Source: Hygrocybe punicea (Eukaryota > Basidiomycota > Agaricomycetes > Agaricales > Hygrophoraceae). From it: 64,000 nt of DNA. Below, one piece after another: positions 11,694-22,848 of this stretch. The position numbers and the translations under genes were made by a program. How positions within the stretch are numbered: position 1 is the first letter of the stretch; each line of letters begins with the position of its first letter. The DNA lies in assembly GCA_963556145.1 (NCBI GenBank), contig OY744461.1, positions 1,488,001-1,552,000 of the forward strand, given 5' to 3'. Below the pieces are notes generated by a model. That model had not been told where the DNA came from, did not search any database, and saw only the letters and a program-made list of their open reading frames with translations.

Positions 11694-12564
11694 ATTTTGT
11701 CTGTCTGAGCTGATCTAGCTTGATGACTGTGTGTGCATGTGCAAATATATTTGAATCGTTGGTTCTGGGTTTGCAGTAATACCCTTGTATTGTGTAATAT
11801 GAGTGCAGTGGTTGCTGCTTAGATAGCATGTGAGGACTTGCCTTTCCAGCATGAAGCCAGGAAAAAGACAAGTCCATGAGAAAAAGGTAACATTTTTGTG
11901 AAGTACAATTGGTACAAAGTCCTATAAAAAATGGGTTCAAATGAGACAGAAGATGGATGAGGCAGAAATATAAGTGTCAAGGAGAAAACCAGAAAAGACC
12001 ACAGTGGCAACACGAGCCCATGTATGTATGTTTTTTGCCACAAACCAATCCAGATATGGAATTTTGTCTCTCAAGATACTATATGTAGGTAATATATCAT
12101 ATATCATGCTATTAGTGGCATCACTTTTTACAATTTGGTTTGCAGCTCATGATCAGTCACAGAGAGAAAATTTAAGTGGCAGTTTTGTGGAGCAAAATCA
12201 TAATTAAAGGATGTGAAATAAGACTGGTAAGAGTGTCAGTACAGTGTAGGACAGTGTAGGACAAATTGGACTTACCCAAATGCTTACCTCTTCTGCTTTG
12301 CCATGTACTAACAACTGTGTAGATCAATGAATAAATTTTTTATTTATGATGTATTGATCCATGGACAGCTGCTTCTTGCTTTGACAGCCCCTTCTTCATG
12401 TTGTTGGAGTCCCAGCAACCTTGCCAAGCAAGGTAATTGTAGGCTGTGACTTGAGAAGCAAAGAAATTAGGCGCTATGTCCATTTTAGGGCACACTTGAA
12501 CCCAAGTTGGAAAAAGATTTAAGGCCCCTGGCCAGACCCCCCTCCCCTTGGGGTTCATAGTCTT

Positions 12565-12794
12565 TAAGGTGTACATTGTGTTCCAGACAAGTGCCTGGTA
12601 GTTGGTGTGGTGGGGAATGTGTTGTAGCTAAAATATGATGAAGTTGTCACTCACATTCCATTCATGATTATGTCTGCTTATATGGACTTTTGATTGTCTA
12701 GCCACAATGCAAAGATCCAAATCCATTTTGGCTACAACACATTCCCCACCACACCAACTACCAGGCACTTGTCTGGAACACAATGTACACCTTA
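12565..12794. repeat. 70-bp inverted repeat (copy 2)
   Basis: Copy of the 3268-3497 inverted repeat in the second duplicated block, with arms at 12565-12633 and 12725-12794. Confidence 0.85.
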
Positions 12795-12899
12795 CTTAGC
12801 ACTCCTAGAATTAATTTTGGATTTTTCAGATGTGTACTCGCAAAGTTAGCTGTTTAAGGGTCCAATTTTGGCAGAGGCATAAAATGCATTGTGAATATC

Positions 12900-14141
12900 T
12901 CCACATATAAAATGAACTAAAATACACAAACTCCCCTCAGGGTAGGTATATCATACTTACATCTCTTCAGGGTCTTGCCCTGGCCATTGAGGTATTGTAG
13001 TACATGTAATAATAATAAGAAAATCCAGCCACCCCTCCCTATATGGCAACTCGACCCCGTTTGGGACATTGGCAAATCCTGGTTGAAATTCTCATGCACG
13101 AGTTCAACAAGACTTGTGGTTTTCAACCACGACGCGACAATGGGTGTGGATGCCAGAGCATCCCAGGTAAGTGTTCTTTATCTTTTTTCTTCATTCTACT
13201 GACTACTTAAACATTTGTAGGTTTTTTTGCCGCACCCTCGCGCCAAATGAACGTGAATGCAACAGCAACAACAAGCAGATGTGGTGCGGGCGGCAAGGAG
13301 ATGGAGGACGCAGCCATGAACGGGGACAAACCAGGCCGACCATGACACAGCAAGAATGGGGAAGACGATGACACAGTGGGCATGGGAACTACGACAATGG
13401 GAAGACGACAACGGGCAGGGCCAATGAAGACGAGGACGACGAGGAGGGCAGCGGGCACGGGGACGGGGATGGGAACAACAGACGACGGAAACGAGGATGA
13501 CCGGGACGAGGGAATGGGACGACGAGGACACGGAGCCAAGGACGACGGCAACAGGGATGACGAGGACGGGACGGCAAACGGGATGGCAAGGACAACACGA
13601 ATGGGAACAGGGCCATGCGGTAACGAGGATGACGAGGACTATGACGAGGACAGGACGACAACGATGGGGACAGGGACGACAGAGACGGGGACGTGGACGG
13701 GGATGGGGATGGGGACGAGGACAGGGACGAGGACGGCAATGGCAACGACAATGACAATGACAACGACGGGGACCGGGACAATGATGAGGACGACGAGGAT
13801 GATGAGGGTGGGGACTGGGACTGGGATGATGACGACGACGACGACGGGGATGAGGGCGAGGACGCAGAGGGCTGTGGACACCAGGGGAACACCGGTATGT
13901 AATTTTGTTGTTCCTCCCTTTCCCTCCTTTCCCCTCCCCCTCCTCCCTCCTCCCTTCCTTCTCCCCCTGACTGGCTCCTACCCCTTCTCCCCCTCATCAG
14001 GAAAAACACTTTGGCTCTCACATTATCCTGGGAATATTCCATTTTCCCAGGGTGTCAGAGAGTGCCACAGAGTGTCACAGAGTATCACAGAGCGTCGGAA
14101 AGAAACCTTAGAGTCACAGAAACTTGTAACCTGTATTATTA
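12900..14141 (+). repeat. Low-complexity element D1 with intron
   Basis: The first 250 bp are clearly related to 30290-30530: both share ..CATACTTACATC.., GGGTCTTGCCCTGGCCATTGA and AAGAAAATCCAGCCACC. An ATG at 13043 opens a short exon (MATRPRLGHWQILVEIL..) that ends at a GTAAGT donor. The intron 13167-13220 (54 nt, CTGAC branch-like, ACATTTGTAG acceptor) leads into about 630 bp of GACGAGGACGG/GGCAACGAC-type sequence (13260-13890). The right part has a pyrimidine tract (13905-13985) and five imperfect 10-bp CACAGAGTGT units (14050-14095). No terminal inverted repeat was found. The long ORFs here are composition artefacts in all six frames. Confidence 0.65.
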
Positions 14142-17100
14142 CTACCATATAGTTTTGTATGAATACATATTCTGCCAGTTGTTCACCAAGAAAGTCCCAC
14201 ATTCATCTAAAACATTATCAGTGGTCCATGTGATATCTGCAGACCTTCTGAACAGAGGCGTTAACATGCAACTCTGCCTAATGCTTGTTAAAGGAATGAT
14301 AGAACTGGAACGTTGACCATCAGCACAGTACAGAGGCTTGAGAGTGTACATGTTGTGATACGGTTCTGCTGTTGGTTTCAGTCCAGTGTACCATTCAACA
14401 TATGTCAAAGGGGTTTTCGGCCAGATGACTGGTGACGGTCCCAGGCCGTAGTCTAGCGTTGATGGCAACGTGAAAATCACCCTCACACATCCGATGCGTG
14501 TTCCTGACATAAAAAATGTCAATGTGAGACTGCAAGCTTACCAGGAAGCTTACCTTCAAGACCGGTGGATTCTGCAACGTCAGTGTGCAGAACTATGACA
14601 TTGTCAAAGTGGCCTGCTCTTTTCTTGAAGGCAGGAGCAGCCTTTATAACATCACATTCCTCTTCACCGTCTTCTAGACTTGCAGGGTGAAATTTCAAAG
14701 CGTGTTCAAAGATGCAACGCGAAGGGTTGTTGGATTCCCCATGATGTGGTTTAAATAGTCCTTGAGGGCAGTTGAAAATCCTGGAGCGTGATGGCGCTCT
14801 GCAATGACGTTGATCAATTGACGTGGTTGAGTAGGATATTTAGGAAGTGATATCAGGTTACCAGCGGCGTTGTGAGATAGTGATTTGGAGGGAGGACTAG
14901 TGGGACGCTGTGAATCCATCCAGGAGACGTAGTGTTGGAATGTGAACATCTTCTCCTGGCGAGTAAGCCAGTTGATCATTTGTGGAAACTCGTCACGTTG
15001 GTTGGAGGCACGCCATCCATCCTTGGCTAAATCGATGTGAAGTCGTTCAAACAATTCAGTGTTGTAATTGTCGGTGGTACCTAGAACCTTGATGGACTGG
15101 ATGTAGTGGTGCAAGGAATGGAACTTAGGGATGTTAAGATCGTCACGTATGCCGGTTTCAATGAAATAAGTCTTGTGTAGGTTAAATATGTTCAGGGCAT
15201 CCTGCATGTAACCCAGGGTGATGTCATCATGTGTGCTGTACTGGGCAAGGTAAATGAAGTTGAGAAGTGCACGACATGCCACGATGGCCTTCTTGGGCAG
15301 AACACCCACGAGACAACCCAGGAGAATCTTAGCCATATTCTTCCGCTCTGTGCCAGATATTTGAGAGAGAGCAGAGATACCATTCTTAAAGTGACGCAGT
15401 CCATATGCAGGTGGAAGGCAGCGAATACGGTGGTCTAGCTCGTCAGGACCGACGGTGCGTTGACACCAGTTTGTTAGATGCTTGAAGACACCTTGGTAGA
15501 TCTGATGAAGAACATCAGGTGTAACGGCCAGATTGATGTCTGTGTGAGAAAATCTGTCCCAGAAAGGCCTGTAAACACTTTCAGATACCTCCCTGTCCAT
15601 GCAGTACTTGTGGAACTGTGATGCCGTCGCTGACGTCCTCTTTGCCTCATCTATTACTCCTAACGTCCACTTCTGAGTTCGATTCGGGTGTGCGATCGTA
15701 TCCTGCAGCTTGTCTGCTGGACACTGACATTTAGGGCATGTTCCGTACTTGGAACAAGTAACAAGGCATTGTTCTGGGTAGTCCGTGACATATGACGCTA
15801 GGACAGGATGAACCTTATGAACAGCACCGTCACCACTGGTCATCTCGATACCTGACTCTCCTAAGTCTTTCAGGGGTGCCATGATCAATCGCATCGACTC
15901 GTGGAATAAACATTGATTTCTTGCTCGATGTTCTTGTTTAGTCAACTTGTCACGGCAAATTTTGTCCACTGAAAGATAACCCACGAGAACGGCAGCATGC
16001 TGAGAAGGCTTTCTTCGTACAGTTTTGGGTAGATTTCCCAAAGTGAGATAGACAGGATATGCAGACTTGCCACCCGTGAACTGAGTAAGTTGTGTTTTGT
16101 CTGTTGCGAGTATCACAGGTGCTAGAGTTGCGCCGACAGGGAGACGTGTCTGATGGTAAGTGTGAGACCGATTTCAGAGAGTGGAGAATGTATCGTTGCA
16201 CACCTGGATTACATGCCACCAAGATCCCGTCCACATCTCAGAATAGACTCTGTTTGAGCGACTGACGTCCGAATATACCTTCTTTGGGACATAGACCATA
16301 CTCTGCGATAAGGCTGGATCACCCCATAGACAACGTATTGCCTCAATCACGTCTCTGAACCTTACTACATGCTTCTCCGCAGGACTATCCTTGAAGGACA
16401 GATGCTTGGTTTGCCACTTTCCCGCTCTGTGGGGAATGTCATCGATGATCTTATGTAGAGCACATGTATTCTGGAATGAAAGCCCTAACTTCTGCCTCAC
16501 CTGAGGGATCCATGTCAGAACATCATTGTCAAGAGAGAATCCAGAAATCTTACCCCAGGAATGGACAGAAATCGGTCAAATGCATTGTTTCCTGGACCGT
16601 CTTTAATAACCCAATCTGCAACACGCCAGTCAAGCTCTGATGCGAAAGGATAGAACGTGTTCGGCGCAGGGGTGTCGGCTCCCATAGTGATGTCACCCTC
16701 CCCATCTCATCCGCTTTCGAACAGGTTTCTCCAGCGTTCGTGTAGATTTTCATTCATCCGTATCACACACCCTGCTGCTTGGAATGGGTCTTCTACCCGA
16801 CTATCGTCTTTGTCATCTAGAACCCTGTGCAGCAGATGGCGTGCAGTGGATGGTCCAGGCCCTGCTTCACCAATCTGGACTTCGGGTAACGTAGCAGGTG
16901 TGGCTGATGGCATAGGAATGAAGTCGAACAGATCATCATCATCTGCCATATCATCCATTGCATCCACGACGTATTCATCCATGTGGCTCCTCTGATCTTC
17001 CATTTGGTCTGATTGTCCATCTCCATTGCAAAGATCTGAAATCAAGGCTTCTCCACCCTCTCCATCCAAATCTAAGGGGGAGAACTGTGCGAACTTGCCA

Positions 17101-17210
17101 CGTCGATACCAGCAGCATGAGCACGCCATCGTGAGGTGGGTGGTGCAGCCCTTCTTAGTCTTGAAGCTTTTCATGCAGACAGGGCAAGAGAGCTCATCTT
17201 GGAGATCCAT
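14142..17210 (-). pseudogene. Plavaka-type transposase, nearly intact
   Basis: DNA transposase of the fungal Plavaka group (CACTA-related). On the minus strand the start at 17210 gives an N-terminal C2H2 finger (CPVCMKSFKTKKGCTTH), an acidic stretch, then EVQIGEAGPGPSTA. The 3' part of exon 1 continues to LDWRVADWVIKDG and FDRFLSIPG. Introns follow after SIPG and after WWHVIQ. The core has ILATDKTQLTQFTGGKSAYPVYLT, LVGYLSVDK, SYVTDYPEQCLVTCSKYGTCPKC and LHQIYQGVFKHL. The C-terminus ends LVNNWQNMYSYKTIW at 14142. Two lesions are visible: an in-frame TGA at 16707-16709 and a one-base frameshift near 14697. Otherwise the reading is continuous, so inactivation is recent. I could not find the element's terminal repeats. 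Confidence 0.85.
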
Positions 17211-17470
17211 GGTAGCATTGTTGCAGCGTTGTTGCAGCTTTCAGTCAAAAGCACAATATGAAGATAACCAGGATAAGATTGCTATAAATGAATGATACTG
17301 TGTCACATGGGTCTCTGAGATAAGCCCAAGGAGGAACGGATTTGTGAGAGATCACTGCATGCATTATGGAACCAGAATAAGTTTCACAAGTTGAGTCACT
17401 AGTCTCAGTATTGTCCTAGCCAGTGTTTAAAAGTAAGCTCCGTGAGAGTAAGGCTGTCTGTAGCGCTGAC

Positions 17471-17520
17471 TTCCCAAAAAGGACCACATTTTATTGTCTT
17501 AAAAAGTACACCTTTTCAGG
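17471..17520. repeat. Degenerate hairpin related to 19565-19622
   Basis: TTCCCAAAAAGGACCACATT, a short loop, then AAAAGTACACCTTTTC form an imperfect foldback. Its arms resemble the perfect hairpin 2.1 kb downstream. The two copies flank the kinase-like gene. Confidence 0.6.
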
Positions 17521-17582
17521 CCTTATCATTCACGTCATACGAAACAAAAAGAAATATTAACTCCACCGCCATCTTCTCGCAT

Positions 17583-19459
17583 TCATGGGATCTGCAACGT
17601 CTGCCTCATATCCTGAAGCTCAGGACATTCACTAACACCAGGGCACCAATGGAGGGCAGAATGAGAGAAATCGAGAACTTGGACTACACCAGTTTGAGAT
17701 AAAACTATGTTGTCTGGACGTAAGTCTAGGTGACTTACTCCAGCCTGATGGAGGGATAGTATAGCTGCCCACAGATCGTACCTAGGAACATAGCATAAAT
17801 GAAATGGCTTGCAGAGGATGTGAATGACGTACTGCTGGGCATGTGAAAGCATAGAGAATGAGCTCAACGATTTACCTGCATCACACATCAGGAGCACTTG
17901 AAAACCCCTTCCCACGTACAGACCATAGAAAGCCGGTATCACAGTGCCCTGAAGCGCTGCAAGCACCACATAGATTTTGGCTTCGTGATGCAGCCGTGCT
18001 TGGGATTGGGTGTCAATGGCAACTTTTCCGATGACGTTGTCAGCACAGTGGTGATCAAACCGCCCTCGAAATACATTCCCCACTGATCCTCTGTCCAGAA
18101 ACGTAGTCGGAAGAAGTTCACGGTATGACGGGGGTGAAATCGCATCAGTTGGAGATTTGGAGCGTTTCAGGCGTGTTTGAATGGACTTGTGGAAGATCGC
18201 TAGTTGCATCAGCCCCTGAATCGCAACGGATGACAGGAGTGCTATTAAGGAGTGGAAAGTAAAGGACTGGCATTCTGGTTCAACCACTTCCATGCGCCTC
18301 AACTCGTACGTGACTACTTTGCAGTGATCGAGGTCGAAAGTCAGACATAAAGTGTCCGCCTATAAACTGGAGTCTCTCATCTGAAAACTCAGAGACGCAA
18401 CTGCAACTCACCTGCGAGGGTAAAGTCAGACCGGAAAAAAAGGTTGAAAGGGTGTCACCACTGGGAGCTGGGTTGACATTGGAACGTTGCATTGCCTGAC
18501 GAGTACGGCCTAATGGCTTAACTAATTTAACCATGGGAAGATGAATATCTGGGGGGGTGTCTATGATCGTACCGCCAGTCCGTAAAAGGCAGAAAACAAT
18601 TAACGGCATAAAGGGCATCGTTGAGTCAAGGAGGTGAAGAATGTCTGAGCATAGGAGGCCATGCAGTGGCAAGCCAGGGACAGGGCAAAGTGAGAAGAGC
18701 ATGTAGCTATCTCCTCTGAAGAGGAGTGCGTAGGGGATGGTAGTGGGACCTGACAGCATAGCTATTCCCATCTATCAGAGGTGATGATGAGTGGGGGGAT
18801 TACCGCTAAGATTCAGTGCCGACCTTAAAGATTATGGATCTGTGCCCTGTCTCACTAGGGCTCAGCTCCAAAACTGCTCTATTTCTGCCCAGACGTAAGA
18901 TACCCTCCGCGTGATGTGTGAACGCTGTCCAGCTCTTGAACTCCACATGTAGCTGTGGATCAGCGTCACGGTGTGGCCGGTATGTTCCATCCAGTATCTG
19001 ATTGAAAGCGGCAATTCTAGTAGTAGGCTCGGGCTGGGTGGGATTTGCGTCAACCTCCTCTACTGCACAACATATGGGGTTAAAGGGACGCTGGAAAAGG
19101 AGGCTAGACGATGACTCGTGGTCTAGGAGGTAATTCCGGAGGGACCTCTCCAGGCCGGCAATTGCTTGAACCAGTACGGTGGAGGGGGCTAGATGTCTGC
19201 CTGGGGCACTTCGAAGGTAGGCACGCAATGAAGCCAGCATACGATTCGGTAAAGAATGATCATGGACCATGAAAGCCGGTCGTCCTTCCTGATTTGGGGG
19301 TGGTATGCTGATGTTGTATGGAGCGGTGGATGTCGACGTCAAGATCTTGGTGAATTGATGCTCTGAGGGTAGGGGAAAGATCATGCTAGGGACGTATGTC
19401 TCCAACGTAGCCATCCCTCTTGCTATGGAGATACGTAGGTAAGTTTGCAATGCGCCCAA
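17583..19459 (-). CDS. Fungal protein-kinase-like gene
   Basis: Multi-exon gene. The last exons carry a kinase core: a glycine-loop remnant (LDRGSVGNVFRG), GKVAI, EAKIYVVLAALQGTVIPAFYGLY, LLMCDAGKSLSSF and the catalytic loop HLDLRPDNIVL. DFS stands in place of DFG. This matches a large agaricomycete group of kinase-fold proteins rather than canonical kinases, and activity is uncertain because the DFG glycine is missing. Introns at 17782-17832 (51 nt) and 18360-18411 (52 nt) splice cleanly in frame. The upstream exon (about 18827-19459) encodes a region without a known domain. Its junction to the exon starting at 18771 is unclear because the good GTAATC donor lies beyond an in-frame TAG, so a weak GTCGGC donor may be used. 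The substrate is unknown. Confidence 0.7.
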
Positions 19460-19564
19460 TCTTTTTGCTTTGGTTCTTACCTACTGGCGTTCCCCTCCTT
19501 ATACTTGCTTTGATGAAGAAGGGACATTCAGTTAAGTACTGGTAGCGTGGCCGAAGATTCATGT

Positions 19565-19622
19565 GGTGTCCCAAAAAGGTGCACATTTTTTCGCCGTAAA
19601 ATGTGCACCTTTTTGGGACACC
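19565..19622. repeat. Perfect 25-bp hairpin
   Basis: The arms 19565-19589 and 19598-19622 (beginning GGTGTCCCAAAAAGGTGCAC) are perfect reverse complements around an 8-nt loop. It sits between the 5' end of the kinase-like gene and the TET/JBP-like gene. It could be two abutting terminal repeats of a DNA element or a minimal foldback element. Confidence 0.9.
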
Positions 19623-19643
19623 TCGCTGCAGCGCGTACTTACT

Positions 19644-22600
19644 ATGGACGTTTCTCCGACGGAGCTCATGGACCTGCTTCATTTCTTCCATGAACACACT
19701 GACAGTCTTCCACCAGGAATATTTGCAATATACCAGAAACTGGAATCATTATATTCACCAATGTTTCCAACATACACTACTCCTTTAGTCGCCCTTCAAC
19801 CTGAAACCCTGCCGCACTTTTCTGTTGCTGCCATGGCAGATAGGCCCTGTCTCAATATTAACCAGCAGGGATTTGGCCATGGCACTGCTCACATCATTGC
19901 AGATAAGGTGAGAGTTTCCATCCCTGGGACATCTGACCGTTCACATGTTCAGCTCCACTCCTTCTCACAGACTGCTAACCTCGATACGGATGCGGCTTAT
20001 TCCATTGTTGTGAGTGCTTTTGGGTGGAAGTCATTCCTTAGGCATTTGATGCTTCCCACATCCAGGTCACCAGAGATGCTAACGCCGAAGCCATATACGA
20101 CGCACCAGAAGACTCACCTGCACAGCTACCTGGCTGCTATATCAACGTAAACAGTTCGGAGCTACGCCGTTCGAACCATATCGACAGGCGGAAAGACTCA
20201 AATCCTTATGGTGCCACCGCAGCATTCGCAGCATCCGCAGTTAACTGGGACGGTGAGTGCAACCAAGGGGGTATGAAGCACCGGAAAAAGACCAAGAGCA
20301 AAGGGAAGCAGCAAAAGGGTTGGGAGGTCACAGATCAGCCAGTTCACATTTTGGGAGCTTGTGCCTCCGAGACCATCTCCAATCTATCACAAGGTGCGAT
20401 CAGCAACTTGTCAAATGCATCCACACGGTCCTGGATCCAGTCCATGTGAGCTTTGGTGGCAGGTGGTGTTTGGGAGGGCAAGAACGCAGCTTTCGTCATG
20501 GATTCTCTGCAGTCGCTCATCCTTCGATGCAAACATAGCCTGGAAATGGCTGTGGGGCTCGAGTTTATTACAATGATTAATATGGTACAGTTAGCTGCGA
20601 AAACAAACTAGTGAGTCGCCCTTACTATAGGTGCTTGCATATACTCACGAGCTTCCCCCAGTGTCATGCGGACAAAAGGGCTTAAGTCTACGGGTAACGT
20701 CTTCCATCATTACGTCTCAGGAATGGACCGAGGGCCATCTTTATCAACATTTCGCAGGTGGGTAGGCATCGGCACAAAGTTCGCTTCGATTGCAGGCACA
20801 GGTGAGTAGTCCCTCTGCCTATCATTAGACTCTGAAGCTGCCACCTCGCAGGATCTATCTATTGTCTAATGATTATAGCCGCCAAAAACCAAAGGGCTGC
20901 AATTTCCCAGATGAAGTTCGACGAAATTTATGCCATATCAAATGCGCTTCACTGGCCTGACCCAGGTAAGTAGCGGTGGATCTGCTCCTCTTTTGACTCT
21001 TTTCAGGTCTTTCATCAGATAGTGATGCGGGGAAGGATATTTGCCAACGCCTTATTCCACTCATCGACTACCTGTGCCGTAACATCCCCTTAAGACTTTC
21101 CACAATGTTCCCTCATAGTCTGCTAAATGACACCAACGTGATGGGAGACGTCGATTGTTCTGACTTGGATATGTCAGATAAATTTTTCGACAGCATCCAA
21201 AAGAAGTAAGTGATCAGTTTAACCCCTTGATCAAATAGTGACCTGACCGTGATAGCTCTTTCATGTCGCTCACGCGGAACCGTGAAATCTGGGCGCAATG
21301 CCTAGAGCCTCAGGTGGGGCCGTCGGCTGACCCAGCACCTCTCCATTTAATGAATCAGAATCTACTCTTGTCATACGTATCGCGGGGATCAGTTCCTTCC
21401 GAACGTCCACCGTCACCCTTCTCTGATTCTGACAGTGACGACCCGAACCCTCAAAATCCACTCAACAGTGACTCTGACAACTTGCAGGCACCTCTGCTGA
21501 TGGATGAGTTTCATTTTCCTGACGACAGGGCACCCAACTACGCGGTCCTGAACACACGCTTCGATCAACAAGCTAGACAGAACTTAGCGGTTCCGTACCC
21601 CAGGGAAAAGGGTGCTAGGAAACTTTATACAGATGAGCAACGAAGCTATGCCGCTGCAGCCCAGGTTCCCCAGGATAGTGCTGATTTTGCACGAACGGTA
21701 AGGCTTTGAAGTCATCACAAAGTACTGGAATTGATCGTACCGTTAGATGTCTGAGCTATACGACGACAACGGGGTGAAGGGAGCCAATAACTACATTTTG
21801 ATGGATGAAAAGATATTTGAGGGGTCAGCTTAGCCTTTCTTTCCATGTTATCACCTGCTGATGTCTACCTGCTGACAGTAAGGAAGTTCGTATCAACGGC
21901 TCCGACGGTTCACTTGGTGTGTTTGTCTGGGGTGATATGCCCCAGGACATGCGTACGTTGTTGGAACGTAACGTTTGGAATGCCTTGCTTGTCGAGAGCG
22001 GCCCTTCCCTGGTTCACGTGGATAGTTCTGCTGCTTCACTTGGGTTTAAGTTTCCCTCCATTCATCTAGACATGTACATTCGCAACGGCCCACGTGTAGA
22101 TGAACCATGTGTGGACAATTACTAATCTTACTGATGCCTTTGAATAGGGCGATGGTGCACCATCTGACGTGCACCCTTACCTGCTACGTCGCAAAGGGGC
22201 CTCTAAGACGAATTACTATCAATTCATTCCTAGAGTCTCTAAGGAGCTCATGGAACATACTAGAGAATATACCAACCTTTGCAATTCCTTCGAAGAGTTT
22301 TTTTGGTGGGTAGAAGAGAAGGTTAATTTCATTGTCACTTTATTTTCAGGCTCTGGGAGTACTCATGTGATCCTATTAGCTGACTGGACGACTTCCTAAA
22401 ATTTATGAAGATCTTTCCATGTTTGTGGACGTGCTTCCTGGCAAGGAAGCTTCTCCCTCTCATCCATTCAGCAGTTTCGTCCTTAACATCAATGCTATCA
22501 CATGCTGTCACAGGGATGTGAAGGATTAGCGTGTCTGTCTGGTGTTGGTTATAGGAGATCACGTCGGTGGTGAGCTTTGTTTACAGGAACTGGGTTTGGT

Positions 22601-22770
22601 GGTGTGATTGCATAACGGCGATGTTGTGGTCTTTCCCTCCGGTGAAATCACTCACTTCAATCTCCACTATCAGGGTGTCAGGGCATCTATAGTTCTACAT
22701 TCAGACAATGCAGGGCAGAGTTGGGTAGATAATCGTAATCATTGGATGGGACACGATTACATGTATTGAT
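19644..22770 (+). pseudogene. TET/JBP-family 2OG-Fe(II) dioxygenase gene, broken
   Basis: Fungal TET/JBP enzymes oxidise 5-methylcytosine-type bases. Many exons can be traced. Exon 1 starts at ATG 19644. An intron at 20010-20065 leads to ..VTRDANAEAIYDAPEDSPAQ. Later blocks lie at 20257-20447, 20500-20610, 21240-21706 (acidic and Ser/Asp rich) and 21888-22104. The catalytic block 22434-22770 reads in one frame with the HxD iron ligands (HRD at 22509-22517), the second His in ITHFN (22653-22655) and the 2-oxoglutarate-binding Arg in GVRASIVLHSD (22680-22682). Two in-frame stops, TAG 22527-22529 and TGA 22605-22607, interrupt this core, so it cannot make active enzyme as read. In basidiomycetes such genes are known to travel with KDZ transposons, and KDZ-associated genes occur nearby. 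Confidence 0.75.
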
Positions 22771-22848
22771 AATTTTATTTATGCCAATTGACTTTTTATT
22801 TGTTTGTCCTTGGTGTGTTTCGGTTGACTTTCCAACTTTCATTACCTC

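Larger units (their letters stand above)
9298..12882. repeat. Segmental duplication, copy 2
   Basis: Second copy of the 1-3585 block. Here the sequence continues without a gap into a low-complexity element at about 12.9 kb, so this copy shows the true downstream context. To its left it is joined to the 3' flank of a small secreted-protein gene. Confidence 0.95.

Noticed and set aside
13376..14152. Long Thr/Met/Gly, Ser/Pro and Val/Ile-rich ORFs on both strands
   Set aside because: Triplet-repeat composition keeps all six frames open; there are no coding signals.
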